Both the position numbers and the translations under genes were made by a program. A stretch of 64,000 nt of DNA. It comes from Pseudoxanthomonas kalamensis DSM 18571 (GTDB taxonomy: Bacteria > Pseudomonadota > Gammaproteobacteria > Xanthomonadales > Xanthomonadaceae). Below the pieces are notes generated by a model. The model was not told the origin of the DNA. It saw only the letters and a list, made by a program, of their open reading frames with translations, and did no database searches. The stretch is from positions 496,001 through 560,000 of the forward strand of contig NZ_PDWQ01000001.1 of assembly GCF_010211745.1 (NCBI RefSeq), in the 5' to 3' direction. Positions 46,006 to 54,391 of the stretch are shown one piece after another (within the stretch, counting starts at the first letter, position 1; the number at the start of each line of letters is the position of its first letter).

Positions 46006-47510
46006 GCCCGGCCAGCGGCCGCGTGCGCTCGGCGCGTCCGGTCGCCGCGCCGCCGCGCACGGCGCCGGTGGTGGTCAGCATGCGCAGCGACGGCGAACTG
46101 CTGGACGTGGTCGGCGACCTGGACCGCTTCGTCGCCGGCGGCGACGGCCGCCAGGACGTGATCGAACGGCTGCAGGACCTGCGCCGGGTCGATGCCGGCG
46201 GTTCGCCGCAGCTGATCCCGTCGGTGGAACTGTCGGAAGGGCGCTTCGCCGACATCCACGTGCTGCTGGAATCCGACGAGTACCACTTCGTGTTGCAGGA
46301 CACGACCGAACTGATGCAGCTGCTGCGCAGCAACCAGCAGGTCGGCAACGAAACCGCGCTGGTCGAGGACCGGCAACGGCGGCGGATGCGGCGGGAAACC
46401 GGCGCGGAGCGGCCGGTAGCCGAATCGATGCAGGCGTTCCGGCGCAGCAGCGACCTGTTCGCCACCCTGGCGCACGAGATGCGTGCGCCGCTGGCCCTGC
46501 TCGGCGGCCATGTGCGCCTGCTGGAACAGCGCTGCCGCAACGATGCGGGGATGATGCGTTCGGTCGCGGCGATCGGCCATGCCGCGGTGCGTCTGGACGC
46601 GATGGCCTTCAACAGCCTGGTCAGCCTGGGCGAGATGAGCGCCGGCCCGCGCGATCTCGGGGTGCTGGAATTGAGCCAGCTGGCGGCCCTGTTGCAGGAA
46701 GCGTTTGCCCTGCAGGCGCAGGTGCAGGGCATCGGCCTGCGGATCCGCCTGCCGGACGAGGACACCCGGGTCGAGATCAACGACATGGCGCTGCGCCAGG
46801 TGATGATCAACCTATTGATCCACGCGCTGGACGGGATCCAGGGCGGCGAGCTGGTGGTGTCGTTCGTCGCCGGCGGCGACGGCCTGGAGATCGAGATCGC
46901 GCACGAGCCGATGGGCTTCTCCGCCGACCACTTCGGCGCCCTGGTCACCACCCACGACCTGCTGCAATCCAACCCCGGCGCCAGCCTCGGACTGGCGGTC
47001 AGCCAGCGCCTGCTGCAGCAGATGCGGGCGCAGGTGGAACTGGTGCCGCGGGTCAAGGGAGGACACGAAATCTGGGTGCGGATTCCGGCCAAGGTGGCGC
47101 AGGGCAAGCAGCCGATGCGGCTGCGCGAACAGCGGCCGTATCCGGAACTGCTGAACGGCGAGAAGGTCGCCGTGGTCGCGGTGGAACCGGTGGAAACCGC
47201 CGCCACCCTGGTCGAACTGCTGGTCGATCTGGACGTGCCGGTGGTCTCGGTCTACGAGGCCGACCGGCTGGAGGCGCTGGCCCGCGACGGCGTGGTGGCC
47301 AGCCTGGCGCTGTCGAGCACCTTCGACGGCATGGTCGGGCGCGAGATCCTGCAGCGGCTGCAATTGCCGGCGCAGACGCAGGTCCTGTTGCTGGGCGAAC
47401 TGCCCTCGGCGGCGGGCGGCTGGCTGCAGGACCATCGCGGCGCCTTCGTCGCCGCCGATGCCGACCGGGTCACCCTGGATCACGCGCTGCGCTCGGTGCT
47501 GGGACAATGA
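46002..47510 (+). CDS. Degenerate hybrid histidine-kinase-like protein, 502 aa
   Basis: A cytoplasmic protein with a PAS-like N-terminal region (GRFADIHVLLESDEYHFVLQD), a HisKA helix with His158 in LFATLAHEMRAPLALLGG, a GHKL domain, and a C-terminal receiver-like domain. The ATPase site is unusual: the N-box reads NLLIHAL, with His274 in place of the usual Mg-binding Asn, and the G1 motif DxGxG is replaced by HEPMG, while G2 (SLGLAVSQ) remains. No phosphoacceptor Asp is evident in the terminal domain. It may be a signalling scaffold or GTPase-controlled partner rather than an active kinase. The GTG start overlaps the GTPase stop (GTGA). Confidence 0.82.
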   Translation: MSPASGRVRSARPVAAPPRTAPVVVSMRSDGELLDVVGDLDRFVAGGDGRQDVIERLQDLRRVDAGGSPQLIPSVELSEGRFADIHVLLESDEYHFVLQDTTELMQLLRSNQQVGNETALVEDRQRRRMRRETGAERPVAESMQAFRRSSDLFATLAHEMRAPLALLGGHVRLLEQRCRNDAGMMRSVAAIGHAAVRLDAMAFNSLVSLGEMSAGPRDLGVLELSQLAALLQEAFALQAQVQGIGLRIRLPDEDTRVEINDMALRQVMINLLIHALDGIQGGELVVSFVAGGDGLEIEIAHEPMGFSADHFGALVTTHDLLQSNPGASLGLAVSQRLLQQMRAQVELVPRVKGGHEIWVRIPAKVAQGKQPMRLREQRPYPELLNGEKVAVVAVEPVETAATLVELLVDLDVPVVSVYEADRLEALARDGVVASLALSSTFDGMVGREILQRLQLPAQTQVLLLGELPSAAGGWLQDHRGAFVAADADRVTLDHALRSVLGQ

Positions 47511-47544
47511 CCGGATCGGTTCGGGTTCGCGAAGGACGCAGGCA

Positions 47545-48477
47545 ATGAAGATCGAGATCGCCGACATGGCGGCATTCGTGGCGGTGGTGGAAGCGGGCAG
47601 CTTCACCGAGGCCGCCAGCCGCCTCAGCACCACCAAGTCGGTGATCAGCCGCCGGGTCAGCGAGCTGGAGCAGCAACTGGGGGTGGTCGTGCTCGACCGT
47701 TCCGCGCGCAGCGTACGCACCACCGAGGTCGGTGCGGTGTACTACGCCAAGTGCGTGCGCATCCTCGAATCGATCGACGCCGCGCACGATTTCGTCGCCG
47801 CCTTCAGCCGTCAGGTCAAAGGCCGGCTGCGGGTGGCGGTGCCGCGCGACTACGGCGCCGCGCTGTTCCTGCCGCTGCTGAACCGCTTCGCCCGCGAATA
47901 CCCGGACGTGGTCCTGGACGTCGAGGTCGACGACCAGTACGTCAATCTGGGCGACAGCCACTACGACGTCGCCATCCGCGCCGGCCGCCTCGGTGACGCC
48001 AACTACATTGCCCGACCGCTGACCGACTTCCACCACTGGCTGTGCGCCAGCCCGGCCTATCTGGAGGCGCACGGCGAACCCCGTTCGCTGGAAGAACTGG
48101 CCGCGCACGACGGCCTGATCGACGCCAGCAGCGGGACCCACGGCGTCTGGCACCTCGAGGTCGACGGCCAGCCGCAGGCCTGCCAGCCGCGTGAACGCTT
48201 GCGCAGCAACAGCGTCGCCCATCTGGCCGAAGCCGCCTGCGACGGCCTCGGCATCGTACTGGCGCCCAGCGTGGTCGCGGCCGATGCGGTCGCCGACGGC
48301 CGGCTGCGGGTAGTGCTGCCGCAGCTGCGTTCGCCGATCCACCAGATCTCGCTGATCTACCCCACCAGCCGCAAGACCTCGCCCAAGGTCCAGGCCCTGC
48401 TGGCCTTCCTGCAGGAGCAAGTGCCGACCCGCTCGCCGTGGGACGCCCGCATCGAGCAGCAGCTCGGGACGCCCTGA
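47545..48477 (+). CDS. LysR-family transcriptional regulator
   Basis: A 310-residue LysR protein with helix-turn-helix GSFTEAASRLSTTKSVISRRVSELEQQLG and an effector domain. The CrgA/DsdC-like pattern (VKGRLRVAVPRDYGAALFLPLL) points to the large oxidative-stress or metabolic subgroup, with no closer assignment. It follows the kinase-like gene by 34 bp on the same strand and may be read through from the GTPase operon. No divergent partner gene exists to suggest a target. Confidence 0.9.
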   Translation: MKIEIADMAAFVAVVEAGSFTEAASRLSTTKSVISRRVSELEQQLGVVVLDRSARSVRTTEVGAVYYAKCVRILESIDAAHDFVAAFSRQVKGRLRVAVPRDYGAALFLPLLNRFAREYPDVVLDVEVDDQYVNLGDSHYDVAIRAGRLGDANYIARPLTDFHHWLCASPAYLEAHGEPRSLEELAAHDGLIDASSGTHGVWHLEVDGQPQACQPRERLRSNSVAHLAEAACDGLGIVLAPSVVAADAVADGRLRVVLPQLRSPIHQISLIYPTSRKTSPKVQALLAFLQEQVPTRSPWDARIEQQLGTP

Positions 48478-48510
48478 CCCGCCCTTCCCGCGGCCCCTTC
48501 TGCAGTCATC

Positions 48511-48860
48511 GTTCCTGTTTCGCGAACCGAGGATTCGCAAAACAGGGAATGTGATGCGCTTCACCTTGCCTAACCTGAATTGCAGGAGCAGTGGTCGTGT
48601 GGTTGCCATACAGGATGAGGGCATGCCACATCCGCGGGTCAGGGACCCCGCGGCCATGCGGCACCTTCGGGTGTCGCATGGCGACGCCAAGGAACCGCGG
48701 CACCCGGACTCCGGAACGGTGGGCGACAGGAGTTGCCACACCGGATGCGATCGGTCCCAGGGACGGGATACAGGGAAGCAAGGGAACGGAGCCTCCGTGG
48801 TGTCCTTCGGATTCCCCGGAGACAAATACCCAGGACAGTCACAAGTTGAGGAGGAGCGCC
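48511..48860 (+). ncRNA. Candidate RsmA/CsrA-binding structured RNA or long leader
   Basis: This 350-nt stretch has no gene and about 20 GGA triplets on the plus strand against about 6-7 on the minus strand. Several sit in hairpin loops: TTCCTGTTTCGCGAA pairs imperfectly with the 48534-48549 arm around a loop with AGGA; TGC-AGGA-GCA at 48581-48590; GGCGAC-AGGA-GTTGCC at 48722-48737; and CCGCGGG...CCCGCGG at 48632-48653 with AGGGA. A further stem at 48656-48679 has a C(TTCG)G tetraloop. This is the layout of CsrB/RsmX-type sponge RNAs. No poly-U terminator is seen before 48860, so it may instead be the leader of the next gene. Confidence 0.4.
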
Positions 48861-49346
48861 ATGGCATTGACGCCAGACAACATGATTTCCCGGTCCGTTC
48901 CGGACGGCATGCCGGGAGGGGCGGGATTTCCGGCCCCGCGGCTGCAGTCGATCGAACACAGCCAGCCGGTGCGGTTCCGCGCCGCCGGTCCGGCCGCGAT
49001 CGACGACATGAACTGGAAGAAGATCGTGCGCGTGCTGCCAGGCCGCGTCGGCGTGCGCGCCAGCAACGGCGGCAGCGCCAAGCGCTTCCTCGAAGCCGTG
49101 GTCTGGGTCGCGCAGACCCGCGCCTACTGGTCGGACATCCCGGCCGAGTTCGGCAACTGGCACACCATCTACATCCGCTTCGGCCGCTGGTGCAACGAAG
49201 GCCTGTGGCCGAAGGTGATCGACGCCATGCACGACCTGCCGGAAATGCAGACCGCGCTGTCGGTGATGGTCGAGAAGTACCTGACCAACGACTACAACCG
49301 GCGCATGCGCCGCAGCCGCCTGAAGGCGGCCGCCAACGGCAACTGA
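48861..49346 (+). CDS. Solitary DUF4096 (IS5-family transposase N-terminal domain) protein, 161 aa
   Basis: The C-terminal part (about residues 45-150) has the DUF4096 helix-turn-helix block of IS5-type transposases: SNGGSAKRFLEAVVWVAQTRAYWSDIP and IRFGRWCNEGLWPKVIDAM. The DDE catalytic domain is absent and no terminal repeats or catalytic remnants follow. A strong GAGGAGGAG site precedes the ATG and a stable hairpin follows, so it looks like a maintained gene for a DNA-binding protein rather than a decaying IS. Function unknown. Confidence 0.8.
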   Translation: MALTPDNMISRSVPDGMPGGAGFPAPRLQSIEHSQPVRFRAAGPAAIDDMNWKKIVRVLPGRVGVRASNGGSAKRFLEAVVWVAQTRAYWSDIPAEFGNWHTIYIRFGRWCNEGLWPKVIDAMHDLPEMQTALSVMVEKYLTNDYNRRMRRSRLKAAANGN

Positions 49347-49358
49347 AGCCTCTTCCGC

Positions 49359-49399
49359 ACTTCCGCCGCCTCCCCGCAACGGGGAGGCTCGCCGGAAGT
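49359..49399 (+). terminator. Strong hairpin after the DUF4096 gene
   Basis: GCCTCCCCG and CGGGGAGGC form a 9-bp stem with a 3-nt loop, extended outward by ACTTCCG and CGGAAGT. There is no clear U tract, so it may be a 3' stabiliser or a weak terminator. Confidence 0.5.
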
Positions 49400-49481
49400 C
49401 GCTGCACAGCGGATGACCCTCGCCCGCAGCGGGCGCGATTCATGGCGCAAGGAGTTCCCGCCGGCTACAATGCCCGGCCAC

Positions 49482-49558
49482 GCGCCTGTAGCTCAGCCGG
49501 ATAGAGTAGTGGCTTCCGAAGCCATTGGTCGGGGGTTCGAATCCCTCCAGGCGCGCCA
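49482..49558 (+). tRNA. tRNA-Arg(CCG)
   Basis: A complete 77-nt cloverleaf: acceptor GCGCCTG/CAGGCGC, D-arm GCTC...GAGT, anticodon stem GTGGC/GCCAT with loop TTCCGAA (anticodon CCG, reading CGG), T-arm with TTCGAAT, discriminator G and encoded CCA. It lies between the DUF4096 gene and ubiA. Confidence 0.96.
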
Positions 49559-49710
49559 TTGATTCTGGTGGGTAGTGGTTGCGACTGGAAGGACGGTTCG
49601 GATGGCGGTGACGGCGTCCTCGATTCGGAACTTCACGAGGCACCGAACCCACATGCACATGAAGCGGTCTGTCGGTGCCGATACCTGACGAACGTGTCAA
49701 AGGGCTCTCC

Positions 49711-50589
49711 ATGCCGCGCTGGCGCGAACGGCTGGGGCAGTACTGGAAGCTGGTCCGCGGCGACCGCCCGATCGGCACACTGTTGCTACTGTGGCCGACT
49801 TGGTGGGCGCTGTGGATCGCGGCCGGCGGCCTGCCGCCGCTGTGGACGCTGTTCGTGTTCACTGCCGGGGTGTGGCTGACGCGTTCGGCCGGTTGCGTGA
49901 TCAACGACTACGCCGACCGCTGGCTGGATCCGCAGGTCGAACGCACCCGCGAGCGGCCGCTGGCGACTGGCGCGGTCAGTGGTCGCGAGGCGCTGGCGGT
50001 GTTCGCGGTACTGATGCTGATCGCCTTCGGCCTGGTGCTGACGATGAACCGGCTGACGGTGTGGTTGAGCGTCGTCGGCCTGTTGCTGGCGGCCAGCTAT
50101 CCCTACCTGAAGCGCTACACCTACCTGCCACAGGTCTATCTGGGCCTGGCCTTCGGCTGGGGCATTCCGATGGCCTTCGCCGCGGTGCAGGGCGCGCTGC
50201 CGGCCGAGGCATGGCTGCTGTACGGCGCCAATATCCTGTGGGCCACCGCCTACGACACCTGGTACGCGATGGTCGACCGCGAGGACGACATCCGCGCCGG
50301 TTCCAAATCCACCGCCATCCTGTTCGGCGATCTGGACCTGGTCATCCAGGGCATCCTGTACGCGCTGACCTTGCTGGTGCTGGCGCGCGCCGGGGTGCAA
50401 GCCGGACTCGGTCCGTACTACTGGGCCGGGCTCGGCGTGGCGCTGCTGTTGGTAGCGTGGGAATTCCGGATGGCGCGCGGCCGTGACCGCGCGGGCTGCT
50501 TCCGCGCCTTCCTGCACAACAACTGGATCGGGATGGCGGTGTTCGCCGGCATCGTCCTGCACTACGCGCTGCAACCGGCAACGGCCTGA
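49711..50589 (+). CDS. ubiA: 4-hydroxybenzoate octaprenyltransferase UbiA
   Basis: Integral membrane prenyltransferase that joins 4-hydroxybenzoate and an all-trans polyprenyl diphosphate in ubiquinone synthesis. The 292-residue protein has the first Asp-rich motif [19 protein letters not shown] and the second [13 protein letters not shown], with about eight membrane helices. The ATG at 49711 gives the family N-terminus ([20 protein letters not shown]). It converges on the HdeD-like gene with a shared terminator between them. Confidence 0.95.
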   Translation: MPRWRERLGQYWKLVRGDRPIGTLLLLWPTWWALWIAAGGLPPLWTLFVFTAGVWLTRSAGCVINDYADRWLDPQVERTRERPLATGAVSGREALAVFAVLMLIAFGLVLTMNRLTVWLSVVGLLLAASYPYLKRYTYLPQVYLGLAFGWGIPMAFAAVQGALPAEAWLLYGANILWATAYDTWYAMVDREDDIRAGSKSTAILFGDLDLVIQGILYALTLLVLARAGVQAGLGPYYWAGLGVALLLVAWEFRMARGRDRAGCFRAFLHNNWIGMAVFAGIVLHYALQPATA

Positions 50590-50605
50590 GCCGGCCGCAA
50601 ACGAA

Positions 50606-50627
50606 ACGGGCGGCCGCAGCCGCCCGT
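50606..50627. terminator. Bidirectional hairpin between ubiA and the HdeD-like gene
   Basis: ACGGGCGGC and GCCGCCCGT pair perfectly around CGCA in the 58-bp gap between convergent genes. T tracts are short on both sides. Confidence 0.65.
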
Positions 50628-50647
50628 GCGTTCGGCAGGGCCGGCGA

Positions 50648-51211
50648 TTACTTGAACTTGCGCAGCTTGAACGCGGCGACGATCTGGAACACGCCATACA
50701 CCAGCGCCAGCGCGCCGATCCACAGCGTCGTCACTGCCACCCCGGCCAGCGGCTTGGCCACGAACATGATGCCCAAGATGATGCTGAGCGCACCGCTGAG
50801 GATGATCATCCACTCGCCTTCGATCAGCTTGCGCACCTTGATCGCGAACACGATGCGGAAGATTCCGCCGACGATCAGCCAGGCCGCCAGCAGCATCAGC
50901 AGCACTGCGGCGGTGGCAACCGGGTTGAGCACAGCCAGCACGCCGAACGCGATCGAGACCAGGGCATAGAACAGCAGCCAGCCCTTGGATACCGCGACCT
51001 GCTTGTCGAACAGGGCGAACAGGCTGACCAAGCCCTCGGCCACGGCCAGGATGCCGATGGTCCAGGCCAGCGCGGCGGCGGCCTGCAGCGGATGCAGCAG
51101 GGCCACGACGCCGAAGATCACGGCGAACAGGCCATACACCAGCAGAACCCACCAGCTGCGCCCCAGCAGGGAAAGCGGGGTCACCGGCGTCGTTTGTGCG
51201 GTTTCGTTCAT
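50648..51211 (-). CDS. HdeD family (DUF308) membrane protein
   Basis: A 187-residue inner-membrane protein of three repeated pairs of helices, starting SLLGRSWWVLLVYGLFAVIFG and with the repeated FG/GI-LAV-NP pattern (FGVLAVLNPVATAAVLLMLL, LGIMFVAKPLAGV). HdeD was linked to acid tolerance in E. coli; the role here is unproved. The ATG at 51211 follows GGAGACGG. A much longer in-frame reading upstream only crosses comF and bioB in antisense. Confidence 0.9.
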   Translation of the reverse strand: MNETAQTTPVTPLSLLGRSWWVLLVYGLFAVIFGVVALLHPLQAAAALAWTIGILAVAEGLVSLFALFDKQVAVSKGWLLFYALVSIAFGVLAVLNPVATAAVLLMLLAAWLIVGGIFRIVFAIKVRKLIEGEWMIILSGALSIILGIMFVAKPLAGVAVTTLWIGALALVYGVFQIVAAFKLRKFK

Positions 51212-51330
51212 GCGTCCGTCTCCATTGATTGACAGGGAATGCGGTCGGTCGGGAGGGCCATCGGCACCGGCCCGCGGCAATTGTGACAGGAATTGACAAT
51301 TAGCTGCGGTCGGCCGCCCGTGGCGAGCGC

Positions 51331-52065
51331 TCAGGGCACCCGTGCGCAGACCCAGGCATCGACGCGCGCTACGCCGGCGCGGCGCAGGGCAAGGGCGGCC
51401 GCATGCAGGGTCGCCCCGGTGGTCATGACATCGTCGATCAGGACCACATGGGCGGGCAGCGCAGCGCCTTCCGTGACCCGAAAGGCGCCGCGCAGGTTGC
51501 GGTGGCGGGCGCCGGCATCCAGTTCCGATTGCGCCGCGGTGTGCTGCCGGCGGACCAGGGCGTCGCCCAATAGCGGGATCCCCAGCTGCCGCGCCAGCGG
51601 GCGGGCCAGTTCCAGCGCCTGGTCGTAGCCGCGCCGACGCAGACGCCGCGCATGCAGCGGGATCGGAAGCAGGGCGTCGGGACGCGGCAGCGCGGCCATC
51701 GCCTCGGTCATCAGGCCGGCCATCAGCCGCCCGGCGGCCAGGTCGTGGTGGAACTTGAAGCGCGGCACCAGCCGGTCGAACGGGAAGCCGTAGACGAAGC
51801 CGGCACGGACTTCGTCCAGCGGCGGCGGCTGGCGCAGGCAATCGCCGCAGACGCCACCGCTGTCGTCCGCCGGCAGCGGCAGGGCGCAGCGCAGGCAGGC
51901 GTGCCGGTTCCAGGGCAGGGCCCGCGCGCAGGCGCGGCACAGGTCGCGGCCGTCGGTGCCCGCTTCCCCGCACAGCAGGCAGTGTGGCGCCAGCAGCGCA
52001 TGGCCCAGCGCCCGCAACGCGCCGTAAACTTTTCCGCAAGTGTTTTGGTTGACAGGGTCGGGCAT
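51331..52065 (-). CDS. comF: ComF family protein (amidophosphoribosyltransferase-like)
   Basis: A 244-residue protein with an N-terminal zinc-ribbon-type region ([29 protein letters not shown]) and a C-terminal phosphoribosyltransferase fold with the PRPP motif [14 protein letters not shown]. Homologues act in DNA uptake and, in Xanthomonadaceae, sit next to bioB. The annotated ATG at 52065 overlaps the putative biotin operator, so the true start may be a later codon within the first 15 residues. Confidence 0.9.
   Translation of the reverse strand: MPDPVNQNTCGKVYGALRALGHALLAPHCLLCGEAGTDGRDLCRACARALPWNRHACLRCALPLPADDSGGVCGDCLRQPPPLDEVRAGFVYGFPFDRLVPRFKFHHDLAAGRLMAGLMTEAMAALPRPDALLPIPLHARRLRRRGYDQALELARPLARQLGIPLLGDALVRRQHTAAQSELDAGARHRNLRGAFRVTEGAALPAHVVLIDDVMTTGATLHAAALALRRAGVARVDAWVCARVP
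52024..52053. promoter_or_regulatory. Candidate BirA (biotin) operator and bioB promoter
   Basis: GTAAACT and GGTTGAC are separated by 16 nt, fitting the BirA operator pattern GTAAACC-N15/16-GGTTTAC with two substitutions. The right half overlaps TTGACA (52049-52054), a consensus -35 for bioB, with CAGACT 17 nt later as a weak -10. The site lies 62-91 bp before bioB. Confidence 0.6.
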
Positions 52066-52114
52066 GGTGACCAGACTGCCGCCCTTGCCCGCCGCCGTCT
52101 GTCAGGAAATGCCG

Positions 52115-53143
52115 ATGTCTGCTGTCATCCCGCCGGAAATCTTGCGCCACGACTGGGACCGCGCCGAGCTGCTGGCGCTGTTCGAATTGCCGTTCACCGA
52201 GCTGCTGCACCGCGCCGCCAGCGTGCATCGCCGCCATTTCGATCCGGCCGAGGTCCAGGTCAGCACCCTGCTGTCGGTCAAGACCGGTGGTTGTCCGGAG
52301 GATTGCGGTTACTGCCCGCAAGCGCAGCGCTACCACACCGGGGTCGAGGCGACCAAGCTGATGAGCGCCGAGGCGGTGCTGGACAAGGCCCGCCAGGCCA
52401 AGGCCGCCGGCGCCTCGCGCTTCTGCATGGGTGCGGCCTGGCGTTCGCCGAAGGACCGCGACATCCCCAAGGTGGCCGAGATGATCCGCCAAGTGAAGTC
52501 GCTGGGGCTGGAGACCTGCGCCACCCTCGGCATGCTCGGCCACGGCCAGGCGCAGGCGCTGAAGGACGCCGGGCTGGACTACTACAACCACAACCTGGAC
52601 ACCGCGCCGGAGCACTACGGCGACATCATCCGCACCCGCGAGTATCAGGACCGCCTGGACACGCTGGAGCACGTACGCGAGGTCGGCATGAAGACCTGCT
52701 GCGGCGGCATCGTCGGCATGGGCGAAACCCGCGAACAGCGCGCCGGCCTGCTGCAGGCGCTGGCCAACCTGCCGGCGCACCCGGATTCGGTGCCGATCAA
52801 CCGGCTGGTGCAGGTGGCGGGCACGCCGCTGCACGGCACCGCGTTGCTGGATCCGTTCGAATTCGTGCGCACGATCGCGGTGGCGCGGATCGCGATGCCG
52901 CGCTCGATGGTGCGGCTGTCGGCCGGCCGCGAGGAGATGAGCGACGAACTGCAGGCGTTGTGCTTCGCCGCCGGCGCCAACTCGATCTTCTACGGCGAAA
53001 AGCTGCTGACCACCGGCAACCCGGATGTCGAGCGCGACCAGGCCCTGTTCGCCCGCCTCGGCCTGCGGTCGATGCAGGTGGCGGCCGAAAGCGCTACCGT
53101 ACACGCCGAGATCGTCGAACCGGCGTGCGGACAGGCGGCCTGA
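52115..53143 (+). CDS. bioB: Biotin synthase
   Basis: Radical-SAM enzyme that inserts sulfur into dethiobiotin. The CxxxCxxC cluster motif is in [13 protein letters not shown]; other family blocks are [29 protein letters not shown] and GGIVGMGET. Length 342 aa. The ATG at 52115 was chosen because AGGA lies 7 nt before it. First gene of bioB-bioF-bioH-bioC, divergent from comF across a 49-bp gap with a BirA-like operator. Confidence 0.97.
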   Translation: MSAVIPPEILRHDWDRAELLALFELPFTELLHRAASVHRRHFDPAEVQVSTLLSVKTGGCPEDCGYCPQAQRYHTGVEATKLMSAEAVLDKARQAKAAGASRFCMGAAWRSPKDRDIPKVAEMIRQVKSLGLETCATLGMLGHGQAQALKDAGLDYYNHNLDTAPEHYGDIIRTREYQDRLDTLEHVREVGMKTCCGGIVGMGETREQRAGLLQALANLPAHPDSVPINRLVQVAGTPLHGTALLDPFEFVRTIAVARIAMPRSMVRLSAGREEMSDELQALCFAAGANSIFYGEKLLTTGNPDVERDQALFARLGLRSMQVAAESATVHAEIVEPACGQAA

Positions 53144-53189
53144 GCGCACCGCCGCCGTCGCCGAACCTCACCGTTTCAGGAACCGGACC

Positions 53190-54389
53190 ATGGCCCGCCC
53201 CGACCTCCACGACCGCATCCAGGGACTGCGCAAGCTCCGCTTGGCGCAGAACCGCGTGCGCGTGCGACGGACGATCAGCCGCCGCGACGGCGCACGGGTC
53301 GAAGTGGACGGGCGTTGGCTGACCGAGTTCTGCAGCAACGACTATCTGGGTCTGTCGCAGCAGTTCGAGGCGGTTACCGCCCTGCAGGATGCGGCCGGCC
53401 GCGACGGCATCGGCGCCGGCGCCTCGCATCTGGTCTGCGGCCATCATGCCGCGCACGAGCAGCTCGAGCGCGAGATCGCCGACTGGCTGCAATACCCGCG
53501 CGGACTGCTGTTCGGCAGTGGCTTCCTGGCCAACCTGGCGGTGCAGCAGGCGCTGCTGCTGGAAGAGAGCGACGTCTGCGTGCAGGACCGCCTGAACCAT
53601 GCCAGCCTGCTCGACGCCACCCGCCTGGCCGGCTGCCACCTGCGCCGCTATCCGCATGCCGATCCCGAAGGCGCCGTGCGCCAGCTGCGGCATGAAGGCA
53701 ATGGCGCGGCGATGCTGGTCACCGACGGCGTGTTCAGCATGGATGGCGATGTCGCGCCGCTGCGCGCGCTGCACCTGGCCGCGCGCATGCAGCAGGCGCT
53801 GCTGTACGTGGACGACGCCCACGGCGTCGGCGTGCTCGGCCCCGAAGGACGCGGCAGCGTGGCCGAGGCGCGGCTGGGAGTGAAGGAAGTACCGCTGCAG
53901 CTGGTGACCCTGGGCAAGGCGCTGGGCGGCTACGGCGCCGTGGTGCTGGGCGAGGACGCGCTGATCCAGCATCTGGCCGAAACCGCGCGGCCCTACATCT
54001 ACACCACCGCATTGCCGCCGGCGCTGGCCGCGGCGATGGCGGTCGGCGTGCGCCATGCGCGCCGCGACCAGTGGCGGCGCGACAAGCTGCAGGCGCTGGT
54101 CGAACGCTTCGCCACCGCGACCCTGCGCGAAGGCCTGCAGCGGCTGCCGTCGGATTCGCCGATCCAACCGATCCTGTGCGGCGACGACGCCAGCGCGCTG
54201 GCGATGTCGGCGGCGCTGGAACGCGCCGGCTTCTGGGTGCCGGCGATCCGTCCGCCGACCGTGCCCGAGGGCCGCGCGCGGCTGCGGATCACCTTGTCGG
54301 TGCTGCACGGCGCCGCCGACGTCGACGTGCTGGTGGCCGAACTGGCGCGCGCGCGCGACGCCCTCCCGCGCCTGTCCGGCGCCGCCTGA
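53190..54389 (+). CDS. bioF: 8-amino-7-oxononanoate synthase
   Basis: PLP enzyme condensing pimeloyl-ACP (or -CoA) with L-alanine. The 399-residue protein has the PLP lysine in [11 protein letters not shown], the [16 protein letters not shown] block and [10 protein letters not shown] near the N-terminus. It follows bioB by 46 bp and precedes bioH by 2 bp. Confidence 0.96.
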   Translation: MARPDLHDRIQGLRKLRLAQNRVRVRRTISRRDGARVEVDGRWLTEFCSNDYLGLSQQFEAVTALQDAAGRDGIGAGASHLVCGHHAAHEQLEREIADWLQYPRGLLFGSGFLANLAVQQALLLEESDVCVQDRLNHASLLDATRLAGCHLRRYPHADPEGAVRQLRHEGNGAAMLVTDGVFSMDGDVAPLRALHLAARMQQALLYVDDAHGVGVLGPEGRGSVAEARLGVKEVPLQLVTLGKALGGYGAVVLGEDALIQHLAETARPYIYTTALPPALAAAMAVGVRHARRDQWRRDKLQALVERFATATLREGLQRLPSDSPIQPILCGDDASALAMSAALERAGFWVPAIRPPTVPEGRARLRITLSVLHGAADVDVLVAELARARDALPRLSGAA

Positions 54390-54391
54390 GC

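Noticed and set aside
48861-49346. Active IS5-family insertion sequence
   Set aside because: No DDE domain, no terminal inverted repeats and no target duplication could be found around the DUF4096 gene.
50648-53149. 833-residue minus-strand reading that ends with the HdeD-like protein
   Set aside because: Only the last 187 residues look like a protein; the upstream part is comF and bioB read in the wrong frame or strand, and a good start with a GGAG-type site exists at 51211.
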